In this document: in pieces, positions 44,412-51,880 of the stretch | Layout of the letters: each line of letters opens with the position of its first letter | How positions within the stretch are numbered: position 1 is the first letter of the stretch | Source: an uncultured Spartobacteria bacterium | Lineage (GTDB): Bacteria; Verrucomicrobiota; Verrucomicrobiia; Chthoniobacterales; Chthoniobacteraceae | DNA: 64,000 bases | NCBI GenBank assembly: GCA_903882875.1 | Contig: CAIRYQ010000072.1 | Span: forward strand, 1-64,000 | Direction: 5' to 3' | Notes under the pieces: generated by a model | The model's input: the letters and a program-made list of their open reading frames with translations, nothing else | Database searches by the model: none | What the model was told of the DNA's origin: nothing | Position numbers and translations under genes: made by a program

Positions 44412-44441
44412 CACCCGGCCATCCTTTCGGGTGGCCGGGTG
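44412..44441 (-). terminator. Intrinsic terminator of the pilin gene
   Basis: A perfect 10-bp stem CACCCGGCCA / TGGCCGGGTG (44412-44421 with 44432-44441) with a 10-base loop lies 34 bp after the pilin stop. On the minus strand it is followed by a T-rich run (TTTGCTTTT), the form of a rho-independent terminator. Confidence 0.8.
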
Positions 44442-44475
44442 GTGAGAGATAAGAACCGCTCAGGCGGTCCGGAGG

Positions 44476-44877
44476 TTACTTATAGGGCGACCAGAAGCCG
44501 GCCGGGGCCACGTCGGACAGGGCCGCGAAGGTGGTGCCGTTGACTTTCGGAGGCGTGTCAACAGTGAACGTGCCGAAGGACGAGCCGAGGATGTCAGCGT
44601 TGCCGCTGGAGTAGAGACGGGTGCCAGTCTTGATATAGTTCTGGAGATCCGCGAAGACGGGGTTCATGCCACTGAGTTTGGCATTTTCGATGGCATACTG
44701 GTCCACCGCGGAGTCAAGGATGCGGAGATCCTCGAGGACCTGGGTAGCCTGCGAGCGTTTGCGGCTGCGCAGGAAGTTCGGGACGGCGATGGCCGCGAGC
44801 AGTGCGATGATCGCGACGACGATCATGATTTCCACGAGCGTGAAGCCCGCGTGTTTGGTGTTCAGTTTGCGAAGCAT
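44476..44877 (-). CDS. Type IV pilin-like / pseudopilin protein
   Basis: 133 residues. Short basic leader MLRKLNTKHAG followed by the prepilin cleavage site G|FTLVEIMIVVAIIALLAAIAVPNFL, with Phe+1 and Glu+5. The globular part is small (about 100 residues): QATQVLEDLRILDSAVDQYAIEN helix, then GTRLYSSGNADILGSSFG and a Trp-containing tail. This compact form is common in verrucomicrobial pseudopilins. The ATG at 44877 is fixed by the leader. No prepilin peptidase or assembly ATPase is nearby, so it is an isolated minor pilin or pseudopilin gene. Confidence 0.88.
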   Translation of the reverse strand: MLRKLNTKHAGFTLVEIMIVVAIIALLAAIAVPNFLRSRKRSQATQVLEDLRILDSAVDQYAIENAKLSGMNPVFADLQNYIKTGTRLYSSGNADILGSSFGTFTVDTPPKVNGTTFAALSDVAPAGFWSPYK

Positions 44878-45304
44878 GGTATTATGATTTCTAGTTTGTT
44901 TGTTGTTTCGTCCCCGCCGCGGATTGCGGTTAGGACGAGATGGGTTTAAGCATTCGTGATGCCCCACGAGCGTTTGCAGGCTACTATGTTGCAATCGTAA
45001 TGTGAATGATACCACGCCTCTCCTTAACAGGTTTGCGTAACTCTCCAGCCATCCGCGCCAAACCCGGAAGCCTCCGCGCACAACCTCCCATCATCGGCAC
45101 CAATGCCGGAATCTTCTACGCCTATGCGGTTTGTTGACCAAGCGCCTTTGACAATAGCCCAGCGATTCATCGCTGGGTTCGCGGAGTGATGCGGACAAAG
45201 TCCCGCGAGGGACGAAAGAACGCTCTGCCGTCCATGGCGGGGCTATGTCCGCTCCGGCATGTCGAGGCGGCAGAGTCCCAGCCTGCGGCGTTTCCGCTCG
45301 GCGC
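44878..45304. other. 427 bp without a gene: pilin upstream region and REP-like hairpin
   Basis: Contains the upstream region of the pilin gene and, at 45158-45177, an almost palindromic hairpin CCCAGCGA-TTCA-TCGCTGGG. Beyond it lie further GC-rich short repeats (around 45195-45300) of the type scattered in intergenic regions of Verrucomicrobiota and planctomycetes. Minus-strand open frames here overlap the next gene and have no signal or motif. Confidence 0.6.
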
Positions 45305-45775
45305 CTACTTTTCGCCAAAGCGGTAGGGCGCGTTGAAGACGAGCTTTCCGGCGTCCACGAGGAAGGAAAAGGTGACGGTCCCTTTGTCGCCGGAGGCGGG
45401 CACCGCCTTGGCGGTGACGGCGCGGGTTTCGCCGGTGCCGTTCGTGACGGCCTTGCCGGCGAACTCCACCGGGACGCCCTTGGCCAGCCTGGCGAGGGCG
45501 CTCTCGGAGACCGACATGGTGATCTTGCCCTTCTCGCTCTTGAAGAAAAACGGGGTGACTTCGAGTTTGTAGTCGCCGCAGCAGGCACCCGCACGGTGCG
45601 TGAGTGCGCTTATGATCAGGCTGGCTTTCCCGAGCGACAGGCAGGCGGAGCTGGGGCCGATGAAGAGCGTCTGATTCCTGGCCGCCGTGGCTTTGGCCGT
45701 GGAGGCAACCTGGGCGTCCGCCCCGGAGGTGGGCAAAAGAACGGCCAGAACAAGGACCGCAAATTTTGATTTCAT
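45305..45775 (-). CDS. Exported hypothetical protein
   Basis: 156 residues with a good signal peptide (MKSKFAVLVLAVLLPTSGADAQ, cleavage about residue 20-21). The mature part is probably beta-rich: LFIGPSSACLSLGKASLIIS, YKLEVTPFFFKSEKGKITMSVSESALARLAKG, VEFAGKAVTNG, KGTVTFSFLVDAGKLVFNAPYRF. Two adjacent Cys (ACCGDY) plus one more could form disulfides. No family recognised; likely periplasmic. The ATG at 45775 is chosen for the signal peptide. Confidence 0.6.
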   Translation of the reverse strand: MKSKFAVLVLAVLLPTSGADAQVASTAKATAARNQTLFIGPSSACLSLGKASLIISALTHRAGACCGDYKLEVTPFFFKSEKGKITMSVSESALARLAKGVPVEFAGKAVTNGTGETRAVTAKAVPASGDKGTVTFSFLVDAGKLVFNAPYRFGEK

Positions 45776-46150
45776 GATTGGCTGGATTTTTTCACTCCGC
45801 ACCAGGGCGGGAGCGGTGGTTGCCGGCCCGCAATCGGGGAAGTTTTTCCCCCGGCAGTGAGCCGCAAACTTGGGCGAAATTCTCAAACAGTCCCCGGCCC
45901 GTGTCCACCGACTTTTTGCGGAAATTCCACGGATGCGCGAAGGGCTGGCAAGATGGTGGAGGGAACTTTGCGACGCGGGTGGCGGGCTGCTTCACTCGAA
46001 GCGAATGCGCGCACTCCGCCCGCGGGCAGCGTCTGGCTCGGCCGGGGGCAGGAGGCGATTTGAAAGGCCGGGAATTTCTGCGGAGAACACGCAGAGGCCG
46101 CCGGAGCGTGATGCGCCGGCGGCCTGCGGTGAGTGCGGGGTGTGCCGGGA
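45776..46150. other. 375 bp without a supported gene
   Basis: No convincing gene on either strand; the open frames here have no signal, motif or start context. It contains the stem at 46095-46125 that follows the outer-membrane protein gene and the upstream region of the exported hypothetical gene. Confidence 0.55.
46095..46125 (-). terminator. Hairpin after the outer-membrane protein gene
   Basis: AGGCCGCCGG (46095-46104) pairs fully with CCGGCGGCCT (46116-46125), 25 bp behind the stop of the minus-strand gene. There is no T-run, so it is either a weak terminator or an RNA-stabilising stem. Confidence 0.5.
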
Positions 46151-46735
46151 CTAGAACACGAAGTTCAGGCCGAGACGCATGGAGCCGAATTGAGGGATGT
46201 TGTTGCGGCTTCCGTCCACCCATTCATAGCGTGCATCGGTGAAGATGCCGATGTTCGGCGTGAAGCGGTACTCGATGCCGCCGCCGGCGTGGCCTTCCAC
46301 GGTGGGACGGCCGGGGCCGTAGAGTCCGCCGACGCCCGCGAAGAGGTAGGGTGCCCAGCGGCTGCCCTGGTGGAGCGGCGCACGGAGGTAGAAGTTCATC
46401 GCGGAGCCGAAGAGGGAGCGCCGGGTGTCGAACCATTCGCCCTCGAGGCCGATGCCGAAGTTCCGCGTGAAGAAGTAGCGCAGTTCGGCATCCACGCCGC
46501 CGACGGCGTTGCCGGTCCATGCGGGTCCTCTTCCTAGGCCGCCGAGCGGGATGCCGCCGCCGCCCTGGCGGGCTGCGCCGAGGAAGGAGACGGATCCTTG
46601 GAATTCGCCCGCGCGATAGAAATCGGCTTCGGGTGCGACGGGTGTAACGACGGTATTGACGACGGCAGTCCCCGCGAAGGCACTGCCGGTGAATGCGGCG
46701 ATGGCCGCTAGTGTGATGTTCAGTTTTGTTTTCAT
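46151..46735 (-). CDS. Small outer-membrane beta-barrel protein (OmpA/OprF-like barrel)
   Basis: 194 residues with signal peptide (MKTKLNITLAAIAAFTGSAFA, cleavage before GTAV). Strands alternate as in eight-stranded barrels: FQGSVSFLGAARQG, GVDAELRYFFTRNFGIGLEGEWF, LFGSAMNFYLRAPL, WAPYLFAGVGGLYGPG, HAGGGIEYRFTPNIGIFTDARYEWVDG, ending in MRLGLNFVF with C-terminal Phe for BAM recognition. There is no peptidoglycan-binding domain. The ATG at 46735 is set by the signal sequence. Confidence 0.82.
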   Translation of the reverse strand: MKTKLNITLAAIAAFTGSAFAGTAVVNTVVTPVAPEADFYRAGEFQGSVSFLGAARQGGGGIPLGGLGRGPAWTGNAVGGVDAELRYFFTRNFGIGLEGEWFDTRRSLFGSAMNFYLRAPLHQGSRWAPYLFAGVGGLYGPGRPTVEGHAGGGIEYRFTPNIGIFTDARYEWVDGSRNNIPQFGSMRLGLNFVF

Positions 46736-47018
46736 GTTTTGGTTTCTTGATCCGGCTTGCCAGAGGGGATGGTTTTCCAAGAGCCCGCCAGTGATCCCGG
46801 TTGAATCGGGGTTCGCGAGGCATGTGAATGGGTCCGGGCGTGATTTTTTCGCGGAGCGGGGGAAATCGCTCGGGTAGAGTGCGCCGGGAAAGCGAACGCC
46901 CCGGACGGGTTCCAGTCAGGGGAGAGGAAGGGTGCGCTTTTCCAAATCAAATCGGGGTTATCCAGTTGACGCCAGTTTTCCCTGTAGAGTTTGCGCCACT
47001 CGTCTCTGGATTTGGCAG

Positions 47019-47426
47019 CAAGTGGATAATCACCAATCCGTTCAAATCACTTTTGCAGAGATTTCCGTCAGCATTGCCTCTTCATCTGGAGTCCCGGTGA
47101 TCCTCAATCCCTCGCCGCTGACTCCCGAGTTCACCCAAGCCCAAGTGGAAGCGGATACACTCATCCTCAATGCGCAGGAGGCAGCCACGCTCGTCATCAC
47201 CGCGAATGAAATCCTGAAGATCGCTCCGCCTCAGGTCATCCCCGTGGGCACCGTTGGTGCCGGAGACACGTTCGCTGGTGCGTTCACAGTCGCCTACGTC
47301 AGAGGGATGGCGTTGGAATGCGCCATTGGTTTTGCAAACGCCGCGGGAGCGATGGCGACGCAGGGCGTGGGAGTACAGCCTTTGATTCCGGGGCGCGCTG
47401 CGATCCTTGCGCTCATGGGGAGGTGA
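47019..47426 (+). pseudogene. Ribokinase/PfkB-family remnant
   Basis: An open frame (longest from 46932) carries two pieces of a PfkB-type sugar kinase: SSGVPVILNPSPLTPE...ADTLILNAQEAATL from the middle of the protein, joined directly to the C-terminal signature VGAGDTFAGAFTVAYVRGMALECAIGFANAAGAMATQGVGVQP. The N-terminal substrate half and roughly 80 residues before the GAGDTF motif are missing. Ribokinases are about 300 residues; only about 135 remain. It is therefore a degraded copy, though the frame is still open. It lies 312 bp before the tRNA-Ser gene. Confidence 0.75.
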
Positions 47427-47738
47427 ACTGCGGAAGCAGTGTAACGTGCGAGGATGCGGAGTGAGGCGGGAGGGATTTCCTTCCCTCCTCATCGCGCACG
47501 TCGCGGCGGCAATGTCGGCTCCATTTTCGCAATACCTCGTCGCGAGTGGCCGAATCCTCACCGCAAATAATCTTCACCAGCGGACCAAGTTCCTAAGAAT
47601 CATTAGTGTGAGGACACATCGACCGCGGGAAAGCCGGGCGCAAAAGACATTAGCGAACGTCAGGGGACACGGGTGAACTTGTTATGACCAAGATTATGAC
47701 TTCGCCACGCTTTGTGCGTAACTCCTTCATGCAGAAGG
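47427..47738. other. 312 bp without a gene upstream of the tRNA-Ser locus
   Basis: No coding sequence is supported. Short motifs such as GTCAGGGGACACGGG (near 47660) look like the end of a degraded insertion element, but no partner end is visible. Confidence 0.5.
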
Positions 47739-47828
47739 TGGCGGAAGGGGTGGGATTCGAACCCACGGTGCCTTTTACAGCACGCTCGATTTCGAGTCGA
47801 GTGCCTTTAACCACTCAGCCACCCTTCC
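47739..47828 (-). tRNA. tRNA-Ser (anticodon CGA)
   Basis: Read on the minus strand, 90 bases including an encoded CCA. Acceptor stem GGAAGGG pairs with CCCTTCC. The anticodon stem CTCGA/TCGAG holds the loop CTCGAAA with anticodon CGA. A long class II variable arm (GTGC/GCAC stem) and the T-arm GTGGG-TTCGAAT-CCCAC follow. The gene is intact. A decayed integrase lies about 60 bp beyond its 5' end. Confidence 0.97.
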
Positions 47829-47888
47829 AGTTACTTTCGTTCAACGACTTACAGAGTTTTCGGGAAATGCGAGTTGTTTTTTTTGCGG

Positions 47889-48283
47889 TCTGTTTATTTG
47901 GTCTTCGTGCAAGCACTGCAAAACGCAATGCAAACGAAGTCCGCAGAAGGCGAGACAGTTTTGAGTCCCGCGCAAGTTCAATTTCTCTGCAGGCATAAAA
48001 ACGGGCGCTACTATGTCCGCATGTATGCCGGAGGCAAGGGAAATTGGTCCAGCCTCAAACAAAATTTCTCTCCGTCGCCAAGAACCGGATGTAGGAGCAC
48101 GTCGAAGCCGTCGAGCGTCGCCGCACCACCGGCAATTCCGTCGAGGCTGTCGGCAAGTTCACCTTCGGTGAGCCCATCCACTCCTATCGGGAGCAGTTCG
48201 CCGCATCCGACATTCGCCCGAACGCGTAGGCGTATCGCGAATGCACGTGACGCGGTACGCCGGAAACTCGCGCAGGAATGAGT
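47889..48283 (+). pseudogene. Degraded tyrosine recombinase (integrase) N-terminal part
   Basis: Starts in one frame (QALQNAMQTKSAEGETVL, then HKNGRYYVRMYAGGKGNWSSLK), shifts frame near 48057 and continues as KFLSVAKNRM-stop-EHVEAVERRRTTGNSVEAVGKF, TFGEPIHSYREQFAASDIRPNA-stop, AYRECT-stop. The order of an arm-binding domain (K.GRYYVR.YAGGK..W.SLK) followed by a SAM-like core-binding region matches phage-type integrases. At least one frameshift and three in-frame stops are present, and the catalytic domain is absent. The remnant sits next to a tRNA gene, the usual neighbourhood of integrases. Confidence 0.75.
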
Positions 48284-48501
48284 GAGATTTTGCATGGTTG
48301 CATTTTCTTTTCTTTTGAGTTCAGGACCATCGCATCAATAATGACCGCGGTGCCTGATGCGCCGCGCATGTTGCAAAACTGCGCGACGTTTCGCTGTGCC
48401 GCTCCCGCCTTGCTGTGTCATGCAACCGGACAGGCATGGAAAATGCGATTGAGGTTCTTCGCCACCGGCATTCAGTCACCACAAAACCTCACATCACACC
48501 C

Positions 48502-48903
48502 ATGCTGCACCCCATTAAAACCGCACTCACACTTCTCGTCGGACTCACATTCATCGGAAGCGCCCTTGCCGGTGAAGACGGACGCATCAGCGACGGCACA
48601 CCCAGCAGGAAGAACCGAAGCGCCGGACCCGCAGGGGCCTGGTATCGTTCCAATCGCGCCCGAAACGAAGTCATCGTCAAAAATAACACATCCGACTACA
48701 TGACGTTCTTCGTCTATTCTGGCCACCAGCGTGGAACGGTGGATGTTCGCCAGATGATTCGCATCGGTGCCCCGGTCTATACCGTCATCGTTGCACCCCA
48801 TCAGCAGAGCTACCTCGATCAGCGGGACAGATACTACTGGGTTTACGCAAAGCCCGGCCACTGCGGCATTGACCTCCAGAGGAACCGGATATCAGGGTCA
48901 TAG
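48502..48903 (+). CDS. Exported hypothetical protein
   Basis: 133 residues. Signal peptide MLHPIKTALTLLVGLTFIGSALA, cleaved before GEDG. The mature chain is basic and Tyr/Arg-rich: NRARNEVIVKNNTSDYMTFFVYSGHQRG, VYTVIVAPHQQSYLDQRDRYYWVYAKPG. No catalytic motif or family is recognised. A longer frame from 48415 would place the signal peptide internally, so 48502 is preferred. It lies in a loosely packed stretch between a decayed integrase and the defence island. Confidence 0.55.
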   Translation: MLHPIKTALTLLVGLTFIGSALAGEDGRISDGTPSRKNRSAGPAGAWYRSNRARNEVIVKNNTSDYMTFFVYSGHQRGTVDVRQMIRIGAPVYTVIVAPHQQSYLDQRDRYYWVYAKPGHCGIDLQRNRISGS

Positions 48904-49255
48904 TCCGGACGGCGAATCTGAGATAGCGTCCGTCCTCCAACACCGAGGATGCACGCTGCACGCCGTGACAACGGCATACTGCCTGTAGGGCAAGCTGACT
49001 CCACGAAAACTGTATTTCTTGTCTGGGGAGCGTCAGGAACTCATTCCGGCGACTCATCGCCACCTTGATTGAATGCACCTCGCGGAAAGTGAATGTGCAA
49101 AACTGTAGTCTGCCATTGGCCAGGAGCATCTTTCGGGCAGTGAACTCGAATGAAGGGCGGCGTTTCAGCGCGTCTGAATTGTTCTTTAGGTATTCGCTAT
49201 CTTCCTCTGCATTCTTTCTTCTCCAACGAAATCAACTTCATCACCTTTTACCGAG
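48904..49255. other. 352 bp without a supported gene
   Basis: Open frames on both strands are short and lack signals or motifs. No stable stem with a T-run was found. Confidence 0.5.
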
Positions 49256-49645
49256 TTGATTGCCCGCTCCGTAGGATCCAGATGCCATCGTGTATGGAGA
49301 ATCCACGGCTTGAGCCGTTCATCACTCAACTTCGGAGTCAAAACGCTCGGCGTCGTTGTCGTGGGTGCTGTGTTGATGCTTCCGTTCATTTTTCTGCGCG
49401 TGCGGTTTGAAGCATGGATTGAGTACAAGATTCGTGAGTTAATAAGTGCGCGTCACGCCAAGCGATACGAGGGCATGAGCGGTGAACAGGCTGTGGATGT
49501 GCCGCATTGCCCGAATTGCAACCATTCAATGATTCTGCGAACGGCGCGAAGGGGCGTGAACGCAGGCGCAAAATTCTGGGGGTGCAACTCTGGGGGCAAC
49601 TCGTTTCCGAAATGCAAAGGCACGCGACAGTTGGCGCGGCAGTAG
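49256..49645 (+). CDS. Membrane-anchored topoisomerase-type zinc-ribbon protein
   Basis: Up to 129 residues. One hydrophobic helix (VVVVGAVLMLPFIFL, about 33-47) is followed by a basic helix and a C-terminal C4 zinc ribbon, CPNCNHSMILRTARRG, then FWGCNS...FPKCKGTR. This is the zf-C4_Topoisom type found in the tail of topoisomerase I and in small nuclease or regulatory proteins. The true start is uncertain: the ATG at 49256 gives 32 residues before the helix, and no clear ribosome-binding site decides. The zinc ribbon may bind nucleic acid at the membrane. It is the last gene left of the island boundary. Confidence 0.6.
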   Translation: MIARSVGSRCHRVWRIHGLSRSSLNFGVKTLGVVVVGAVLMLPFIFLRVRFEAWIEYKIRELISARHAKRYEGMSGEQAVDVPHCPNCNHSMILRTARRGVNAGAKFWGCNSGGNSFPKCKGTRQLARQ

Positions 49646-49751
49646 TGCTTCCCTTGCCTCGCTCACTCGTGCCTCTGCAGAGAGCAGGTTACATTTTGAG
49701 CTGCAATGTTTGTCTGCCTCATAAATCCCTCTATATTAGTGTTTAGAGAGG

Positions 49752-49780
49752 GGAGCGGGTGAAGGGAATCGAACCCTCGT
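49752..49780 (-). other. Attachment site: 3' end of a tRNA-Gly gene (island left boundary)
   Basis: On the minus strand the sequence reads as the 3' end of tRNA-Gly: T-arm GAGGG-TTCGATT-CCCTT (49778-49762), acceptor strand CACCCGC (49761-49755), discriminator T and CC, with the final A of CCA changed. The D-arm and anticodon arm are absent. A tyrosine integrase gene begins 98 bp to the right. This is the usual structure of an att site left by integration into a tRNA 3' end; by orientation the intact tRNA-Gly should lie at the far right end of the element, beyond the window. Confidence 0.75.
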
Positions 49781-49878
49781 TTCGGGTATAGTGGTTTTGA
49801 GTGGTAGTAAGTGGTTGATTTTACTCTGTTGCGTGCGAAGCTGGTGCAGTAACTTACTGCACTAACTGCACTCGAATT

Positions 49879-50913
49879 ATGGCATCCATCTACCGCAAAG
49901 ACAAATCCCCTTTCTGGTTCATTCAGTTCATCGACGTGGACGGAAAACGGCGCAACAAATCGACCGGCCTGCGGGCGGACAATCCCGGCGAAACCGTCAA
50001 GGCGCGGACGCTGCGCGCACAAATGGAAGCCAAGGAACTGAACCGCACTGCCGGTGAAGTGAGCGGCGGCGGCTGGGAAAGCTGGGTGCCGCAATACCTG
50101 CAACGGCACTGCGAGAGTCCGCGCACCTTGGAACGCTACAGCACCAACTGGACGTGGATTGCGTTCTGGCTGCAAGAAAAGCACTACCATTCGCCACGGG
50201 CCATCACCTACCGCAATGCGCTCGAATACATCGACTGGCGCACGAACTACAAAAAAAAGACCGGCAAGACGGTCGGGCGCAACACTGCCATCATGGAATT
50301 GAAGCTCCTCGCCATGATTATGGGGGAAGCGGTGCGGCTCGGCCATGCCGACGCCAATCCGCTGGTGAGCCTCAAGCTGCGCCGCGACAAGTCCGCGAAA
50401 AAGCCGGAACTGACGGATGCGGAAATCAGTGAAATCCGCGAGGCGCTGAAAAGCGAGCCGGAATGGATGCAGGTTGCTTTCGATATTGCGCTGCATACGG
50501 GCTGCCGCCTGCGCGAGACGCGTCTTCCGCTGAACTGCATCGATTTTGCGGAAAACAAAATCACGTTTCCCTCGCCGAAAGGCGGCGAGGATCGGGCGTT
50601 CTCCGTTCCGATGCCGACGGCACTGCGGCCGCTTTTTGAAAGCGTCCGCAAGTCGAAGAAAAAATTTACGGTGGAATTTCCGTTTCAACCGTCGCGCCGC
50701 TGGCAGCAATTCTTCATCAAAATGAAAAAGCCGCATCTGTGCTTTCACTGCCTGCGCGTCACCTACGTCAACCGGCTGCGCCGCGCCGGGGTTCCCCGCG
50801 AAGCGGCCATGCGGCTCGTCAATCATTCCTCGGATTTGATTCATCAAATCTACCAGCGGGAAAAAGTCGAAGACGTGGCGCAATGGCGCGACGCGGTGCA
50901 GTTCGTCGCGTAA
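49879..50913 (+). CDS. int: Tyrosine recombinase / integrase
   Basis: 344 residues. N-terminal arm-type region (MASIYRKDKSPFWFIQFID, DGKRRNKSTGLRAD), SAM-like core-binding domain (about 65-165), and catalytic domain with Arg210 (HTGCRLRET), His290-x2-Arg293 (FHCLRVTYV), His316 (NHSS) and the nucleophile Tyr325 (HQIYQR). All catalytic residues are present, so the enzyme should be active. It lies beside the tRNA-Gly att site and is presumably the recombinase that moved the island filling the rest of the window. Confidence 0.95.
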   Translation: MASIYRKDKSPFWFIQFIDVDGKRRNKSTGLRADNPGETVKARTLRAQMEAKELNRTAGEVSGGGWESWVPQYLQRHCESPRTLERYSTNWTWIAFWLQEKHYHSPRAITYRNALEYIDWRTNYKKKTGKTVGRNTAIMELKLLAMIMGEAVRLGHADANPLVSLKLRRDKSAKKPELTDAEISEIREALKSEPEWMQVAFDIALHTGCRLRETRLPLNCIDFAENKITFPSPKGGEDRAFSVPMPTALRPLFESVRKSKKKFTVEFPFQPSRRWQQFFIKMKKPHLCFHCLRVTYVNRLRRAGVPREAAMRLVNHSSDLIHQIYQREKVEDVAQWRDAVQFVA

Positions 50914-50917
50914 AATT

Positions 50918-51409
50918 TCAGCGTCCAGCTTTTTTGGCTGCCGCCTCGATCCATGCACCCATGTTGGCGTAACCGTTGTCGTTCACCCAATCATAGCAGG
51001 TATAGCTGTTGCTGAAATAAACGTCTTTGCCGTTGGCATCTTTTCCGATTACGCCGAACGAATTAGAACCTTTGGCGCTCGTGTTTCCGTCTTTGTCCTT
51101 ACAATTGTGAATATAGATGCCCAGCATTCCGTTCCCTTTTGCATAACTCTTTTGCAATTCGTATTTTACATAATCACGCTCACTTGTTTGCGAACCGATC
51201 AGCACAACCGTGACTGAGGTTCCTGAAAGTTGCGCGTCTATCCATTTTTTAATCGCGGCTTCACCCTCTTTTTCGACCTTTTCAAAGTCTGCCGCGTCAA
51301 CGAAACCAGCAGCTTCATGATCGTCCTTTGTGACCCAACTGTTTCTTACCTGATTCGCTCTCCAAACATCATTTTTGTAGTGAAAACTAAAGAATGCTTT
51401 GCGTGCCAT
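50918..51409 (-). CDS. ThsB-like TIR-domain protein (DUF1863)
   Basis: 163 residues. MARKAFFSFHYKNDVWRANQVRNSWVTKDD is the hallmark start of the ThsB/DUF1863 family. VTVVLIGSQTSERDYVKYELQKSYAKGN carries the predicted catalytic Glu84, and GIYIHNCKDKDGNTSAKGSNSF follows. In Thoeris systems ThsB senses phage and converts NAD+ into a signal that activates ThsA. No ThsA gene is adjacent. The gene is convergent with the integrase (4 bp between stops) and is followed upstream by ardC on the same strand after 471 bp. It is probably part of the island's TIR set or an orphan sensor. Confidence 0.88.
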   Translation of the reverse strand: MARKAFFSFHYKNDVWRANQVRNSWVTKDDHEAAGFVDAADFEKVEKEGEAAIKKWIDAQLSGTSVTVVLIGSQTSERDYVKYELQKSYAKGNGMLGIYIHNCKDKDGNTSAKGSNSFGVIGKDANGKDVYFSNSYTCYDWVNDNGYANMGAWIEAAAKKAGR

Positions 51410-51640
51410 ATAATTTCTCCGGATTTTTTTGTTAGGGGTTTTATGTTAGTATGAACGGAGAGGAAGTGAAACGATAAAAGCGCGAGGATGCAACTCAAAA
51501 AGGGAGTCCATGAGGGCTTTGCCCTCTGGCGCGGGTCTGGGCTGGCGTGAAGCCCAGAATGGTGCCGGGGTTTGGGGACGGCACGAGTCCCCAATGACGC
51601 AAAAGCGGCTGCCCCGGAATGGGCAGCCGCTGCATTGTCG
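51410..51640. other. 231-bp region with a row of four hairpins
   Basis: No gene is supported. Four stems follow one another: GAGGGC-TTT-GCCCTC (51512-51526), CTGGGCT-GGCGTGA-AGCCCAG (51537-51557), TGGGGAC-GGCACGA-GTCCCCA (51573-51593) and an 11-bp stem at 51605-51632. The two middle stems differ in sequence but keep length and share the loop GGCRYGA. Confidence 0.7.
51605..51632 (-). terminator. Strong hairpin behind the ardC operon
   Basis: AGCGGCTGCCC pairs perfectly with GGGCAGCCGCT around the six-base loop CGGAAT (plus-strand reading), directly behind the stop of the small minus-strand ORF. On the minus strand it is followed by a short T-run (TTTTG). Probable transcript end. Confidence 0.65.
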
Positions 51641-51877
51641 TCAACGTGGCAGCGCTTCCATGTGAAGAAAAAGCCGCCGGTCTCGCGCCATGTTGCACGA
51701 AAGGGAAACGGCACGGCGGTAGCTCAAGCATCGGTAAACCGTGCTCGTGGCCTTTTGCTCGGTCGTCACGATAACGGCAACATTCCAGACGGGATGCGCC
51801 TTCCCCCTGCGCCGTGTGCGCGAGGGGTGCGGACCGGTCATGTGAACGATTGCGGGCGGTAGCGGGTTCGCGTTCAT
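51641..51877 (-). CDS. Small protein downstream of ardC
   Basis: 78 residues, starting 3 bp after the ardC stop with a good ribosome-binding site (GGAGG eight bases before ATG, overlapping the end of ardC) and ending just before a strong hairpin. The sequence (GPHPSRTRRRGKAHPVWNVAVIVTTEQKATS, then YRCLSYRRAVSLSCNMARDRRLFLHMEALPR) is basic, with two Cys and no known motif. Position and ribosome-binding site argue for a real gene cotranscribed with ardC, possibly an accessory antirestriction or plasmid-type protein. Confidence 0.5.
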   Translation of the reverse strand: MNANPLPPAIVHMTGPHPSRTRRRGKAHPVWNVAVIVTTEQKATSTVYRCLSYRRAVSLSCNMARDRRLFLHMEALPR

Positions 51878-51880
51878 CGG

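Larger units (their letters stand above)
44174..44475. other. Gene-free 302 bp behind the cyclase
   Basis: No protein gene is supported. It holds a possible promoter (TTGACA at 44280-44285, weak -10 after 18 bases), a GC stem with a T-run (44332-44365) and the pilin terminator (44412-44441). The first two could make a very short RNA or simply end cyclase transcription. Confidence 0.6.

Noticed and set aside
48184-48369. Minus-strand frame resembling a transposase piece
   Set aside because: Only about a dozen residues look suggestive and the region is explained by the decayed integrase on the other strand.
51512-51632. CRISPR-like repeat array
   Set aside because: Stems differ in sequence and there are no repeats of constant sequence or spacers, and no cas gene in the window.
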